DNA of 64,000 nt. It comes from Trichinella spiralis. Taxonomy: Eukaryota > Nematoda > Enoplea > Trichinellida > Trichinellidae. Below, piece after piece: positions 12,481-23,200 of the stretch. The translations under genes and the position numbers were made by a program. The first letter of the stretch is position 1. Each line of letters opens with the position of its first letter. The stretch is from the NCBI GenBank assembly GCA_000181795.3, contig CM012954.1:16346635-16410634 (forward strand), read 5' to 3'. The notes below the pieces were generated by a model. It saw only the letters and a list, made by a program, of their open reading frames with translations. It was not told the DNA's origin and did not search any database.

Positions 12481-15400
12481 ATGGAGTGTAGATATGACAC
12501 TAAATACTTTTATCCCGGTGCCATTTGTAGTATAAAATTGGAAAATTTTATGTACGTACTGTGTGATTTCTATATATTTACATTCATATTTAATAATTTG
12601 TTTTTGTTCTTCAGATATTCTATATTGCTTTATATCACCACTGTTTAACATTTGAGAAATATCACTAGTAACAACCATATAATTTTAGGATACACGATAA
12701 TTTTTTAATGCATCCAGGTCCAGATTTGAATATGGTTTTTGCTCCCAATGGAACAGGTATTGTTTTTTGCATTTGTTTCTAGTTTGAATTTTTAAATTGT
12801 AGGCAAAAGTGCAATTCTTTGCGCTGTATGTTTGGTCTTCGGCGGTACTCCAAAAATTATTGGTCGTTCGGCAAAGGTTGAAGATTACATTAAATGGAAT
12901 AGAAATGAAGCTCGTATACATGTTGAAATGTGAGTGATTGTTTTTCATGTTGTCGGATTGAAACATTCTTTGAAATGTTCAGAGCATCCGAATTGAAAAA
13001 GAGAGAAAAATTCTCACTGATTATTAAAAAGCAGGGCAGAGCTCAATATTATGTGGATGGTGTCGCTTCAACGAGAAAATCTGTATGCCTGTTTTGTGAT
13101 TTTTTTTGAATCTTGAATATATTTCAATTTGATGAAAGTAATATTTTCATAGGTTCGTTGTATTGCCCAAAAATATCAGATTCAAGTAAATAACATTTGT
13201 CAGTTTCTTGCTCAAGATCGGGTTGTTGAATTTTCCAAACAGTCGCCTCTTGATTTGCTCAAAAATACAGTTTTTACGGTATGTATTTTACTTGCGGAAA
13301 TACCAACTGAATGCAAAATTTAGGTTGGGCAATGTGACTTGAAAGAAAAATACGACACCATGCATATGTTTAAGCAAAATGTTGTAGAAGCTGAATATGC
13401 AAAGCAGTGTCATTCAGAGAAACAAAAAGAACTACGAGCTCGTATACGTAGTTTAGAACCAGCGATGCAAGCTTACAGGTATCAGCAGAGGAAGAAAGAA
13501 GAGCTACGCAGGCTTAGAACGAAATTATCATATCTAGTAAGAAAGTTATTTTATTCATTGCCATTTCATGCTCATGACTTTATGAGTGATATTATTTTAA
13601 TAATTGCGAAATAAATACATTTTTCCAAGCAATTGAATGAAAAGATTTTCTTAATAGCAGAATATTTTATTCTGTAGAAATTGAATATTTGTAATGCATT
13701 GTCTTTTTTAAATACATATTTGAATGAAAAATATTTTAAATATCACAAATTGATGTGTGAAATGTTAATTAAATTGCTATTAATGAATAGCAGTGGTGGC
13801 CGAGTGGTTAAGGCGATTGACTAGAAATCAATTGGGCTCTGCCCGCACAGGTTCGAATCCTGTCCACTGCGTGTACTTATATTCTTTTTCTTTAATCTGA
13901 TTTAGCATTATGAACAAGCAAGAATTCAATATTGCGACGTTGATAAAGAGTACATGGATCTGAAACAGTCGTTGAAGCAACTGAGCGAGCAGTATTCATC
14001 AGTTTTCATGAAATTGAATACACTGGAAAATAATATTCACCGTTTGCAAAATTTATTTCAGAAAAATGTATAAACTGTTTATTTGCTTTATTATAATTTT
14101 GTCTGATATTATTATTTGTTTGTTTTATTTTCAGAAGGGAGTTTTACGTTCTAAAATTAGACGAATAAGGAACAGTCAACTATCCGGCTCGGATGTTAAG
14201 CATAAGGTAGGTGATTGGCGTGATTGCTGCAATGGAAGTGTGATATATGACTGTCTTAATTTGTATTTTTAAGCTTCGGAAAGCTGTTCACGAGTGGAAA
14301 ACCACCACAGAGCATATAAATAATTTTGACAAGATTAAACAGTCACTTTGTGATTCCATCAAAGAGCATAAGGAGATGGTGGAGACCAAAGAAAAGCGAA
14401 TGCCCAAGCTGATGGTGAGCATTATTGTTGAATATTGTCTTTGATTGCTTTTTACACTGTTGTTGTTGTTGTTGTTGTTTTGAGGACGACAGGAAAGAAA
14501 TCCAAGTGAATATTGACAATTTGAAGCCAATTTTGCAGAACGTTGAAGCAGTCGTACGGGCGCGTTTTTCGGAATTTACAACAGTGAAACGGCAAGCTGA
14601 GGGTAAGCATTATTGTGGATTAACTTGTCTTTGTTTTGTTTATTTATTATTTATTTTGCATTCTGTTGTATTCATATGGTATTATGGACATTTTGAATTA
14701 CTTCCAGTCATATTTTTATTGTAATGCAATATTTTTGAGATTTTACTTTTAGTTGCCAAAGATCAGTTGCTGCTAGTGAAGCATATAGCTACTGAAAGAT
14801 TAAATTTACTGGGAAAAGTGAGGCCAAGATATCGTGAAGCTTATTTGTGGTTGTGTCGAAACAGATCATCATTGAAAGGCAACTTTTACTTGCCATTTTT
14901 AACTGTAAGTCGTTTATGTTTTCATCTCATATATGTATTTATTTATTTTCAATTTTAGTTTTGCATTAACATTTTTGCATTTTTTAAGGTTAATGTTGCC
15001 AGTATTGACCATGGATTGTTTATTGAAAATACAATGTCATTTCGGGATTTGACGACCTTTTTATTCGACCTACCATCAGATTTAAGAATTTTTATAGCAT
15101 ACACTATAAGAGCAGATATTAAAGTCAGTACTGGCATTGCACCGGCAAAGTATGCTGGAAGAATTGTGCAAATGGACGACAGTTTAAGGTATATTTTTTT
15201 CCTAAGTGGACAGCTATTAGAAAATAATGAGAAACAAATCAAATTTATTCCACTTTATAGAATTGGATGATAGAAAATTATATATGCCTTCAGAATATCC
15301 ATTTTTTAATTAATTAATTTTTATTGCAACTTTAGGCAGTCTGGTTTTGGTGGTGTGGTCTCAGATTGCATCATAGCACCACAATGTGTTAAAAACTACA

Positions 15401-17848
15401 TGCGCATTTTGGGAAATGTAATAAAGTGAACTTTATCATTTCATAACTAAAACTCATATGCTTTTAGTTGGATAGAATTCTCTTTGGTTCCGCAACCGTC
15501 GATAATAACTTGGATCGAGCAACCATGTGTGTAGCAAATCATAGACTTTCTCGTTTCATTACTACCCGCCATAACGTATAAATAACTTTATGGAAATATT
15601 TCTTCTATATTTATTAATTAATATTTAGGGATTTGTTTTTCGTTCACCATACACTGGGAATGTGTCTACATCATCTCGTACAGTTCGGTATACTATGAAT
15701 TTGAATACTTTTTCGAATGGCTTAAAAAGGATAATTTATTCAATTCATAAATTGGAAGAAACTGATTAATTTTTAGCCGATAATATTTAAAAATTTGATC
15801 ATTAATTTTTAAATAAACAACTTACTCTCAAGTTTATTTGTTGAATTGATTATTTGTTTTAAGCTTAATTTCAATTTTAGGCCATGTAGAATATTTGCAT
15901 TGTCAGTGAAAGTTAGTCATTTGAGAAATGTTGAAGAAAATTTTCAGGTATTGATTGAATGCATATGAAACGTTGTGAAAGAGATATTTTTAAAATAATA
16001 CGATCAATTTGAAATTTAGACAAAGAACAAATTATTTCAAGAGAAGCAGATAGCTTTTTCCAAAGCAAAAGCAGCTGCTCAGATAGAGAGGGACAAGATG
16101 GCGAAATTTGTGCGAGCCAGGGTGAGCAGCGGATTTGTATCATAATTGAAAAAATGGTAAATGGATTTTTGTTTAGAATGAAATTCAATCATCGCTGAAT
16201 GAAATTGAAAATTTGCGCAAAAGGTTGCAACGCTTGGAAACCAAGTACAGTACTAGACACACGCAAATTGTATGCTTTTAAATTAGCAAACTTTTTTTTT
16301 CGAAAAACACCTTAGCTTACAAGAGTTGATTGACGATTATCCAAGAAAAGTGATTCGGGTTGATGTTGTCCGGATAGAGATGATATCCCATTTTGAACTT
16401 CTTACAAAATGCTGGGCAGCATTATTTGAAGAATTCAATGTATCCCACCAATATAAATAAATAAATTTGACAAGTTTAATTTCTACAATTTTCAGACATT
16501 GGTTACCATTTGGGAAGAAACTAATGAATGTCATCATGAGACCGTTTTAGCTTATGAAGTTTATGATAAAGAGCTGAAGCTGACAGTTAAAGAAAGGGAA
16601 TTGAGACGGATATTGCAAGTAAATAATTTTCATAATTTTCATCTTATTTCTTTACATCTTTTCAAAATTCATCTTATATCTTTGTAAGGAGCAAGTGAAC
16701 ACGAAAGAAAAGGAGTGGAAATTAAAAAAAGTGAAAGCATTGAAAACTCTGACCGATCTGACGAAAGCATTGGGCAAACCTCTACAAACTGCAATCGAAG
16801 TCATTGAACTTCCTCGGGTAAATTTGTTCTTCTGCTGATTTTTCATATTCATTTTAAACAATTGCTTTGTATTATTATAGGAATATTCCGGCTTATCAGA
16901 TTCAGTGGATGAGTTGAATGAAAATATTAAAATAATTGAAGACATTTTAAGAAATGCAGATCCTTCAATTGAAAAAGTTAGTTTGGCAATTAGATGAAAA
17001 AATTAAATTTGGACGAATGTTTCTTCTGATTTCAGGATGCGGCCGAATACATGCGGCTGTGCGCAGAGAACGAAAAGATGACTACTGAATTTACATCACT
17101 GGAAAACAAAGTATGATGACGAAAGTGAAGTTTGTTTCTTTTTTAATATTAGATTGTTGTTAAATTTCATCAATTCATTTAAGGTAAAAGAATTGAATTT
17201 TGCATATCAAAATTCCAAACTCGAGTTTGTCAATGCAATGGGCAATGCAATTGGCGAAATTAGCAAACAATTTTGCCGTTTCATGTTCAAGTTGGATGCC
17301 ACTGGAGAAATTTGCTTGGAAAATTGCCCCACTGAGGTGAGAAAAAAATGTATATATAATGATTATTTAATTCAATTTGAATTAATTGAAAATTTCAAAT
17401 CCAACACAGAGATCTTGTGATTATGGATTGATTATTAAAGTCAAATTCAGCGGCAATCGATCATTACGAAAATTAGATCACATGAGGCAGTCGGGCGGCG
17501 AACGGTGCATATCTACAATGTTGTACATGTTAGCGTTGCAAAAGTCGTGCAAAGTGCCTTTTCGATTTCTGGATGAAATTAATCAAGGTAAATTTTTTGT
17601 TTGTTTGTTTGTTTTCTGCCATTATTACCATTTTTCGGTTTATCTTTTGATTAGGAGTAGATGAGCAGAATGAGCGACTTCTTATGCAGCTTATTAATAG
17701 CCTTGTTCAAGAATTGAAATCGGACACCGCCGGCGGTCATTCTACTTGTACATCTCAGTATTTCTTGCTTTCACCAAAAGTACTGCGAGACGACAGTTAT
17801 GGTGACTATTGTAAAGTTGGATTCGTCTGTAAAACGCAGCATATTTGA
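12481..17848 (+). CDS. smc-5: SMC5, structural maintenance of chromosomes 5 (26 exons, 1040 aa)
   Basis: ATPase arm of the nuclear SMC5/6 complex, which resolves recombination intermediates. N-terminal Walker A reads APNGTGKS (42-49), then the family stretch NNICQFLAQDRVVEFSK (exon 5), coiled coil (about 215-400), hinge (about 450-570), second coiled coil (about 640-880), signature QSGGER (944-949) and Walker B FRFLDEINQG (968-977). Length is normal for the family. The start at 12481 precedes a YPGAICSIKLENF stretch typical of SMC5. Exons: 12481-12551, 12689-12756, 12803-12929, 12983-13082, 13153-13278, 13324-13536, 13906-14067, 14135-14206, 14274-14414, 14485-14602, 14753-14904, 14989-15188, 15336-15417, 15468-15575, 15629-15687, 15881-15947, 16020-16121, 16177-16269, 16326-16439, 16496-16618, 16689-16817, 16881-16976, 17036-17110, 17184-17336, 17410-17587, 17655-17848. 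Oddity: the first Walker A glycine is alanine. Confidence 0.95.
13790..13871 (+). tRNA. tRNA-Ser, anticodon AGA, inside SMC5 intron 6
   Basis: An 82-nt tRNA with a 7-bp acceptor stem (GCAGTGG / CCACTGC), A box TGGCCGAGTGG, anticodon AGA at 13823-13825 in the loop CTAGAAA, a long variable arm (class II, as expected for serine) and B box GGTTCGAATCC at 13850-13860. A T5 run at 13885-13889 is a suitable RNA polymerase III terminator. It lies on the same strand as the host gene, inside the 369-nt intron 13537-13905, which is unusually long for SMC5. No tRNA intron is needed to fold it. Confidence 0.95.
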
Positions 17849-18034
17849 AAATACATTTTACCAGCATTTTTATCATGTCACTGTTGAATTTTATACATAC
17901 TGAGTATTTTTTTACCAGTATCTCGAATAATCATCACATAAGTTTTACAATTTTATTATTATTGTTGTTGTTGACGACTTTCACTGAAAATGTCTCCATT
18001 TTAACTCATTTATCAATGAATAATTTTACCCTCC

Positions 18035-18037
<3 letters not shown>

Positions 18038-18071
<34 letters not shown>
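18038..18071. repeat. (TA)n microsatellite
   Basis: About 17 uninterrupted TA units in the SMC5 3' flank. It is self-complementary and may be polymorphic. Confidence 0.95.
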
Positions 18072-18072
<1 letters not shown>

Positions 18073-18162
18073 GATGAATGAAGAAAAAAGTGAACAGACA
18101 AATTGTGATGCTCAGGTTTCGTTTCGTTTGTTCCTCTTGTTTTGGTCAGCTTATAGAAAATG

Positions 18163-18163
<1 letters not shown>

Positions 18164-18215
<52 letters not shown>
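18164..18215. repeat. (TA)n microsatellite, longer copy
   Basis: About 26 uninterrupted TA units, 92 bp after the first tract. The two tracts are near enough to pair with each other in a single transcript or single strand. Confidence 0.95.
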
Positions 18216-18217
<2 letters not shown>

Positions 18218-18467
18218 TACACAGATAGATAGGTTGACGCCCATGGTTTGTAATTTACAAAATTGAAGAATTTCATTCTGGTTACGTTCTACTGTAATTT
18301 GATGGGCAATTTTTCCCAATATCACAAAGAGAACGCTTTGAAGTTTATTTAAAATGAGATGATATTTTAAAGTTTAAAGTTGAAAGACAAGGAAGGGGAT
18401 GGATGATTTTGTTATTTTTTCAATTTTCGCCTGTTATATCAGTGTCGACGTTGCGTTAAAGTGAGCG

Positions 18468-19235
18468 ATGAGTGAACGACAACGACAAGAAGAAAAAGAA
18501 ATAGAAGATGCAAAGCAAGGTTGCTTTTTCAAAGTCTATTCGGCTTGTCAACGGCAAACCAATTACAAGCCAATCAGTTCTACTTTGGCGTCGAAATTGG
18601 CGTGCGGACCGACGAAGCGCAGCATAGAACACGAAGCTGTGCAGAACAATATTTCGACGGATGTTGTCGAGTTGGCAGCTTCGGATGACGAAAACATGAT
18701 CCAGACCGGAGCCAACGTACCACATTCACTTGCTTCTTCATCTCATCCAAGGTAATAAATAAATAAATGAATGAATTGTGAACGACAGACTAAATGTCTA
18801 GAGGTAGATTCGATTTTGGGAAGTTTCAGAGTTGACGGTGATGAGGTGTTGAAAACGGTGGATCCGGAACGTGTAAAACGTACTTTGCAATCGTTGCAGA
18901 AAGTGTCGAATCCGAAAATTATGGAAAACGAGGAAACTGTAGAAATGGCGGTGAAATTGTTGGTCAAGCCCGCGAGTGAAAATCGTCCGCCCACGTTTGA
19001 AGAAATGGAAAATGTATTTCGAATTATTGACAACAACGTCACGCTCAAGATGTCGGATTTGAAGAATTTTTTCGAACGTGTGGTCAGGGAGAAAATTTTA
19101 ACCCAAACCGAAGCCGACGAGATTGTCAAACGTCTACTGGCGAAAATGGCCACTGGGGCGAACAGACGACTACTTCCGTTGAATGATGTTCGTGACTTTT
19201 TGACGTCGTTGATGACAGCCAAGACAAGTAGTTAG
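18468..19235 (+). CDS. Hypothetical protein, probably 2 exons, 231 aa
   Basis: I do not recognise this family. The best model joins 18468-18716 to 18789-19235 (72-nt intron, phase 0). The better-looking donor at 18751 (AAG/GTAATA) would give a 37-nt intron and break the frame. The N-terminal part begins MSERQRQEEKEIEDAK and is basic and polar. The C-terminal part is strongly helical and charged (EEMENVFRIIDNN, LKNFFERVVREKIL, ADEIVKRLLAKM), with no membrane segment or signal peptide. Codon use and ORF length support a real protein. AATAAA lies at 19287-19292, 52 nt after the stop. A second possibility is a shorter protein starting at ATG 18771. Confidence 0.5.
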
Positions 19236-20265
19236 TTGTTGTTGTATTTGTTCATTGTTCTTCTCAAGTAATCCATTTAAAAAAATAATAAATGGACAAT
19301 ATACAGATGGATATTGATTGTATGATGATGATGATGATGATGATAATTGTTGCGCAATTGAATGAAATTTGTTTTTTGTGCATAATGCCCCACGTGTGTT
19401 GGCAAAGTCAATAAAGGTACCACCAGATCGTGCGAGAGGCGACGACGGGTTGTATTAAATACTTACTTGAACGCTCTTCAGTTTGGTGAACAGTATTCGC
19501 CCAGACAGTAACGCAAACACACGTGTATCGATCACACATCGATATCACCAAACAAGGGCAGACAGAGATTAGACGACTTTTTCAGCAGTACTAATAATAA
19601 TATTAATAATAAGAATAGTGACAAACTTTCTTCACTTATGATTGATTGATTATTCATTCAGTTATTCAATAATAAATAGAGTAGCAAAGTCCAGTCAGTC
19701 ATAGTCGGCGAGGAAAAAGAATAAGAACTTTTTCAATGTTCCAAAATAACAACAACAACAATAATATCGTGTTAACAAGCAGGAAACACAAAGTGTACGT
19801 GTAAAACAGTAAGAAGACATACCACAAGAAAAAATACTGCGCCAGTGCGAGTGAGATGTAGCGGTGGTAATTAAATTCAACTCTAATATACATATAGAAC
19901 ACAACTGATGACGACGAGGATGGGAGAGAAAGTATTTTTCACTATAATTGTCAAAGAAAGGAGAAAGTGAATGAACGTAAAACTTCAAAATTTGCAACTA
20001 TTTTTTTCTGAGCAAAGCAAGAAGAAGAAGAAAAGGAGGAAATACCCGTATTTTTCAAAAAAAATGAATCGTATAAAAAAATATTGTCTAAAACATAAGA
20101 TTATGAACAATAGTAAAAACATTAATAAAACAACAATTATTATGAACAAATAACAGCAGCAAATACGTGTTGGTAATGGGAAATATAGTTGAATTAAATG
20201 AATAGAAAAATTACACCATACTTGCAACCTGTCGGATGTTGGTTGGTTGGTTGTCTTGGAAAATT
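19236..20265. other. Convergent spacer between hypothetical gene and plexin
   Basis: A 1.0 kb AT-rich spacer that should contain both 3' UTRs. It has an (ATG)n run at 19322-19342. Frequent AATAA-type sequences occur, and no further gene is seen. Confidence 0.5.
19322..19342. repeat. Short (ATG)n microsatellite
   Basis: Six to seven uninterrupted ATG/GAT units in the 3' flank of the hypothetical gene. It is not part of an open frame with homology. Confidence 0.9.
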
Positions 20266-23200
20266 TCATGCAAACGCTTGTGAACTGTTGTTCGAGGTAT
20301 TGTTGTTGACGCTGTTGTCACCGGCATGTTGATTGGAAGATGATGCAGAAGTGGAAGAAGGATTGATCACTTTCAACGTCGACGGTGAAACAATATACGG
20401 ATTAGCCGGATACGGATTACTGTTGCTTGTGTTGATCATGTTCGAACCAGCAGCCAGAGCTGTTGTCGACTGTTGTTGTTGCATTGAATGGTGCTGCTCT
20501 TCACCGTCGAAAATGCGCTGCATTTGGACAAACTTTGCTGGCAGACGATTGCGTCTGGAAAATTCGTCCTCTTCCAACGCGGCCAACAATTGTTCCTTGT
20601 ACTGATTGACGTATTTGTACAATTCTTGCAAAGCGCCAAGCACGTTGAACTCGGTCAACTGTTGACGAGACTCTTCGACCAAAAATGCATTCATATCTTG
20701 ATCCGATATGACGGGCAAATCTCTCACGTCCATATAATAACTGTAGAAGAAGAAAAAAAATTGTAATTTTCTGTATTTTTCACGACCTTCCCCTCCCAAA
20801 TATTCTCACCGTTCAACCCATTCACGATAGGAGTGAATATCGCGCGCAAAGAGCAGTTTCGACGACGGACTGTCTTTGGTCAACTGGGGATCCTGCGTTG
20901 AACATGAATCCATCAACGTCTGTGCCACCACGGACAGGCAACCTTCGATCTTGGCCGGTCGTGGAATGTCGAATACGAAATGTGGATTTTTGATCAAATT
21001 GACCCAAAATCGAAGCGGCAAACTGAAAGTGAAAGTGAAAGTGAAACGCTGCTGCTCATCAGACACACGTTGGCAATTTTTACCTGTTACTTTTCCACGT
21101 GTGCACAACTTCCGGATCCATAATGCCGTGCTGGGCAGCCTGGTCGTCCATAAAGTCGTACATGTATTTGATGCACAACGGCAACGTGTTGCCCCGGTGG
21201 GCGGTGGAAAATATCGCCTCGAACAGATCTTCGACGAACTTTTGCAACGTACCTTTGGTCGTCAACAGGCGAGTCAAATAAATTTCCGAGACCATTTTGC
21301 CACCGACCCGTTCGACGCCACCGATATCCGCCTGGTGATGGTGATGGTGGTGGTGGTGGTAGTAGTGGTCGTGCGGTTTCACCAGGTGGTAAATTTTGTA
21401 GCCCGAATCCGACGACGACTCTTTGCCGGGCGAAAATGCCCTGGCCAAGGTGGGGCTGTTTTTCAACGAAAACGTGCTCGACTTGTCCGACCGTTCGGAC
21501 AGCAACGACAAATTGTACATCGACGACTGTTTGCCACGATCGCCACGTCGCGTTGTTCTGTACCTTGTATGGGGCAGAGTGTTCAGCGCTCCCAGCCGCC
21601 TGGCTCCGGCTNNNNNNNNNNNNNNNNNNNNNNNNNNNNNNNNNNNNNNNNNNNNNNNNNNNNNNNNNNNNNNNNNNNNNNNNNNNNNNNNNNNNNNNNN
21701 NNNNNNNNNNNNNNNNNNNNNNNNNNNNNNNNNNNNNNNNNNNNNNNNNNNNNNNNNNNNNNNNNNNNNNNNNNNNNNNNNNNNNNNNNNNNNNNNNNNN
21801 NNNNNNNNNNNNNNNNNNNNNNNNNNNNNNNNNNNNNNNNNNNNNNNNNNNNNNNNNNNNNNNNNNNNNNNNNNNNNNNNNNNNNNNNNNNNNNNNNNNN
21901 NNNNNNNNNNNNNNNNNNNNNNNNNNNNNNNNNNNNNNNNNNNNNNNNNNNNNNNNNNNNNNNNNNNNNNNNNNNNNNNNNNNNNNNNNNNNNNNNNNNN
22001 NNNNNNNNNNNNNNNNNNNNNNNNNNNNNNNNNNNNNNNNNNNNNNNNNNNNNNNNNNNNNNNNNNNNNNNNNNNNNNNNNNNNNNNNNNNNNNNNNNNN
22101 NNNNNNNNNNNNNNNNNNNNNNNNNNNNNNNNNNNNNNNNNNNNNNNNNNNNNNNNNNNNNNNNNNNNNNNNNNNNNNNNNNNNNNNNNNNNGAACAGCG
22201 GCTGGCCGGCGCAGTCGAGCAAATATTTGTGCATGAGAAAAGTGAACCAGGCGGCCAGCATCCGTTCGGCGACCGACTCGGACCGGCGGAACAGAATTTT
22301 CGGCTGGTGCCGGCTGCGAACGGTCCGTTCGATCAACGCTGCCAGCAAAGTTTTCAATATGTCCGTACAATAGTCCATCCGTTCGTGCAAAATGACCATC
22401 AGCAGACTGCCCACGTAGACTCGGTCTTTGCTCAAAAAGTATTTGTTCGATTCGAGCACGCGCACCAGCGTCAACAGGAACGTCTTGTTCATGAGCAGTT
22501 GGTTGAATTGAAGCAGCCCCTTTTCGACTGCGCCCCTGGACCGACGGTCCGACCGAGGGGCTAGGTCGGGCTCGAGTCGGAGGAACGACGACGCCTGGCC
22601 GGTCGAGTTGGGAAACAACACCTGGAGCACGTAGTCCTTGTAGGGCAGGAACGGTATGCCGGCTTTGGTGGTGGTGTCGGCGGTCCACTCGGTGGCGATG
22701 TCGGTCTGCAGCTCGGCGAACGCCTCTTTGCACTCGTTGGCGACTTTCAATTCGATGGCGTCGATCTGCTCTTTCAACGACCTCATCTGGCGCCGCTGTT
22801 TGGTCGACTTGCGCCTGTAGAGCAGCAACAACACCAACACCACACCGACGAACAGGGCCAACACGGCCGCCACTGTGGCCACGGTCTTCGCCGGCCACGA
22901 GCCGAACAGCGCCGTCTCAGACGACGACGGATCGTCGTAGCTCAAATAGCCGATCGTGTAATTTCTGCCCCCGACGCTGACCACAACTTCGGGCAACGTT
23001 GCCACAACCGCCGCGCGTTGGTTGGCCAGCATCGACGTCGATGTGGACGACGTGCTGCCAAGATGGGTTTCGAGGGACGACAACTGCTGGTTGCCGACAA
23101 CAGTTGACGCCGGACGGTGAAATTGCTGCTGCTGCTGCTGTTGCCCCAGTGCGGACGGCGGCTGCTTGTCCGGTGGCTTGCAAGTGACCGCCCGGCTGGC

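Larger units (their letters stand above)
17849..18467. other. Spacer between SMC5 and the next gene, with TA microsatellites
   Basis: A 619-bp spacer after the SMC5 stop. It contains two (TA)n tracts (18038-18071 and 18164-18215) and no canonical AATAAA close to the stop. The next gene on the same strand starts at 18468. Confidence 0.6.

Noticed and set aside
18738-18788. 37-nt intron with the better donor (18751) in the hypothetical gene
   Set aside because: It would be shorter than any other intron in the window (minimum about 50 nt) and leads to a frameshift and early stop.
20876-22564. 562-codon + strand open frame running through the gap
   Set aside because: Antisense of plexin, and about a third of it is N.
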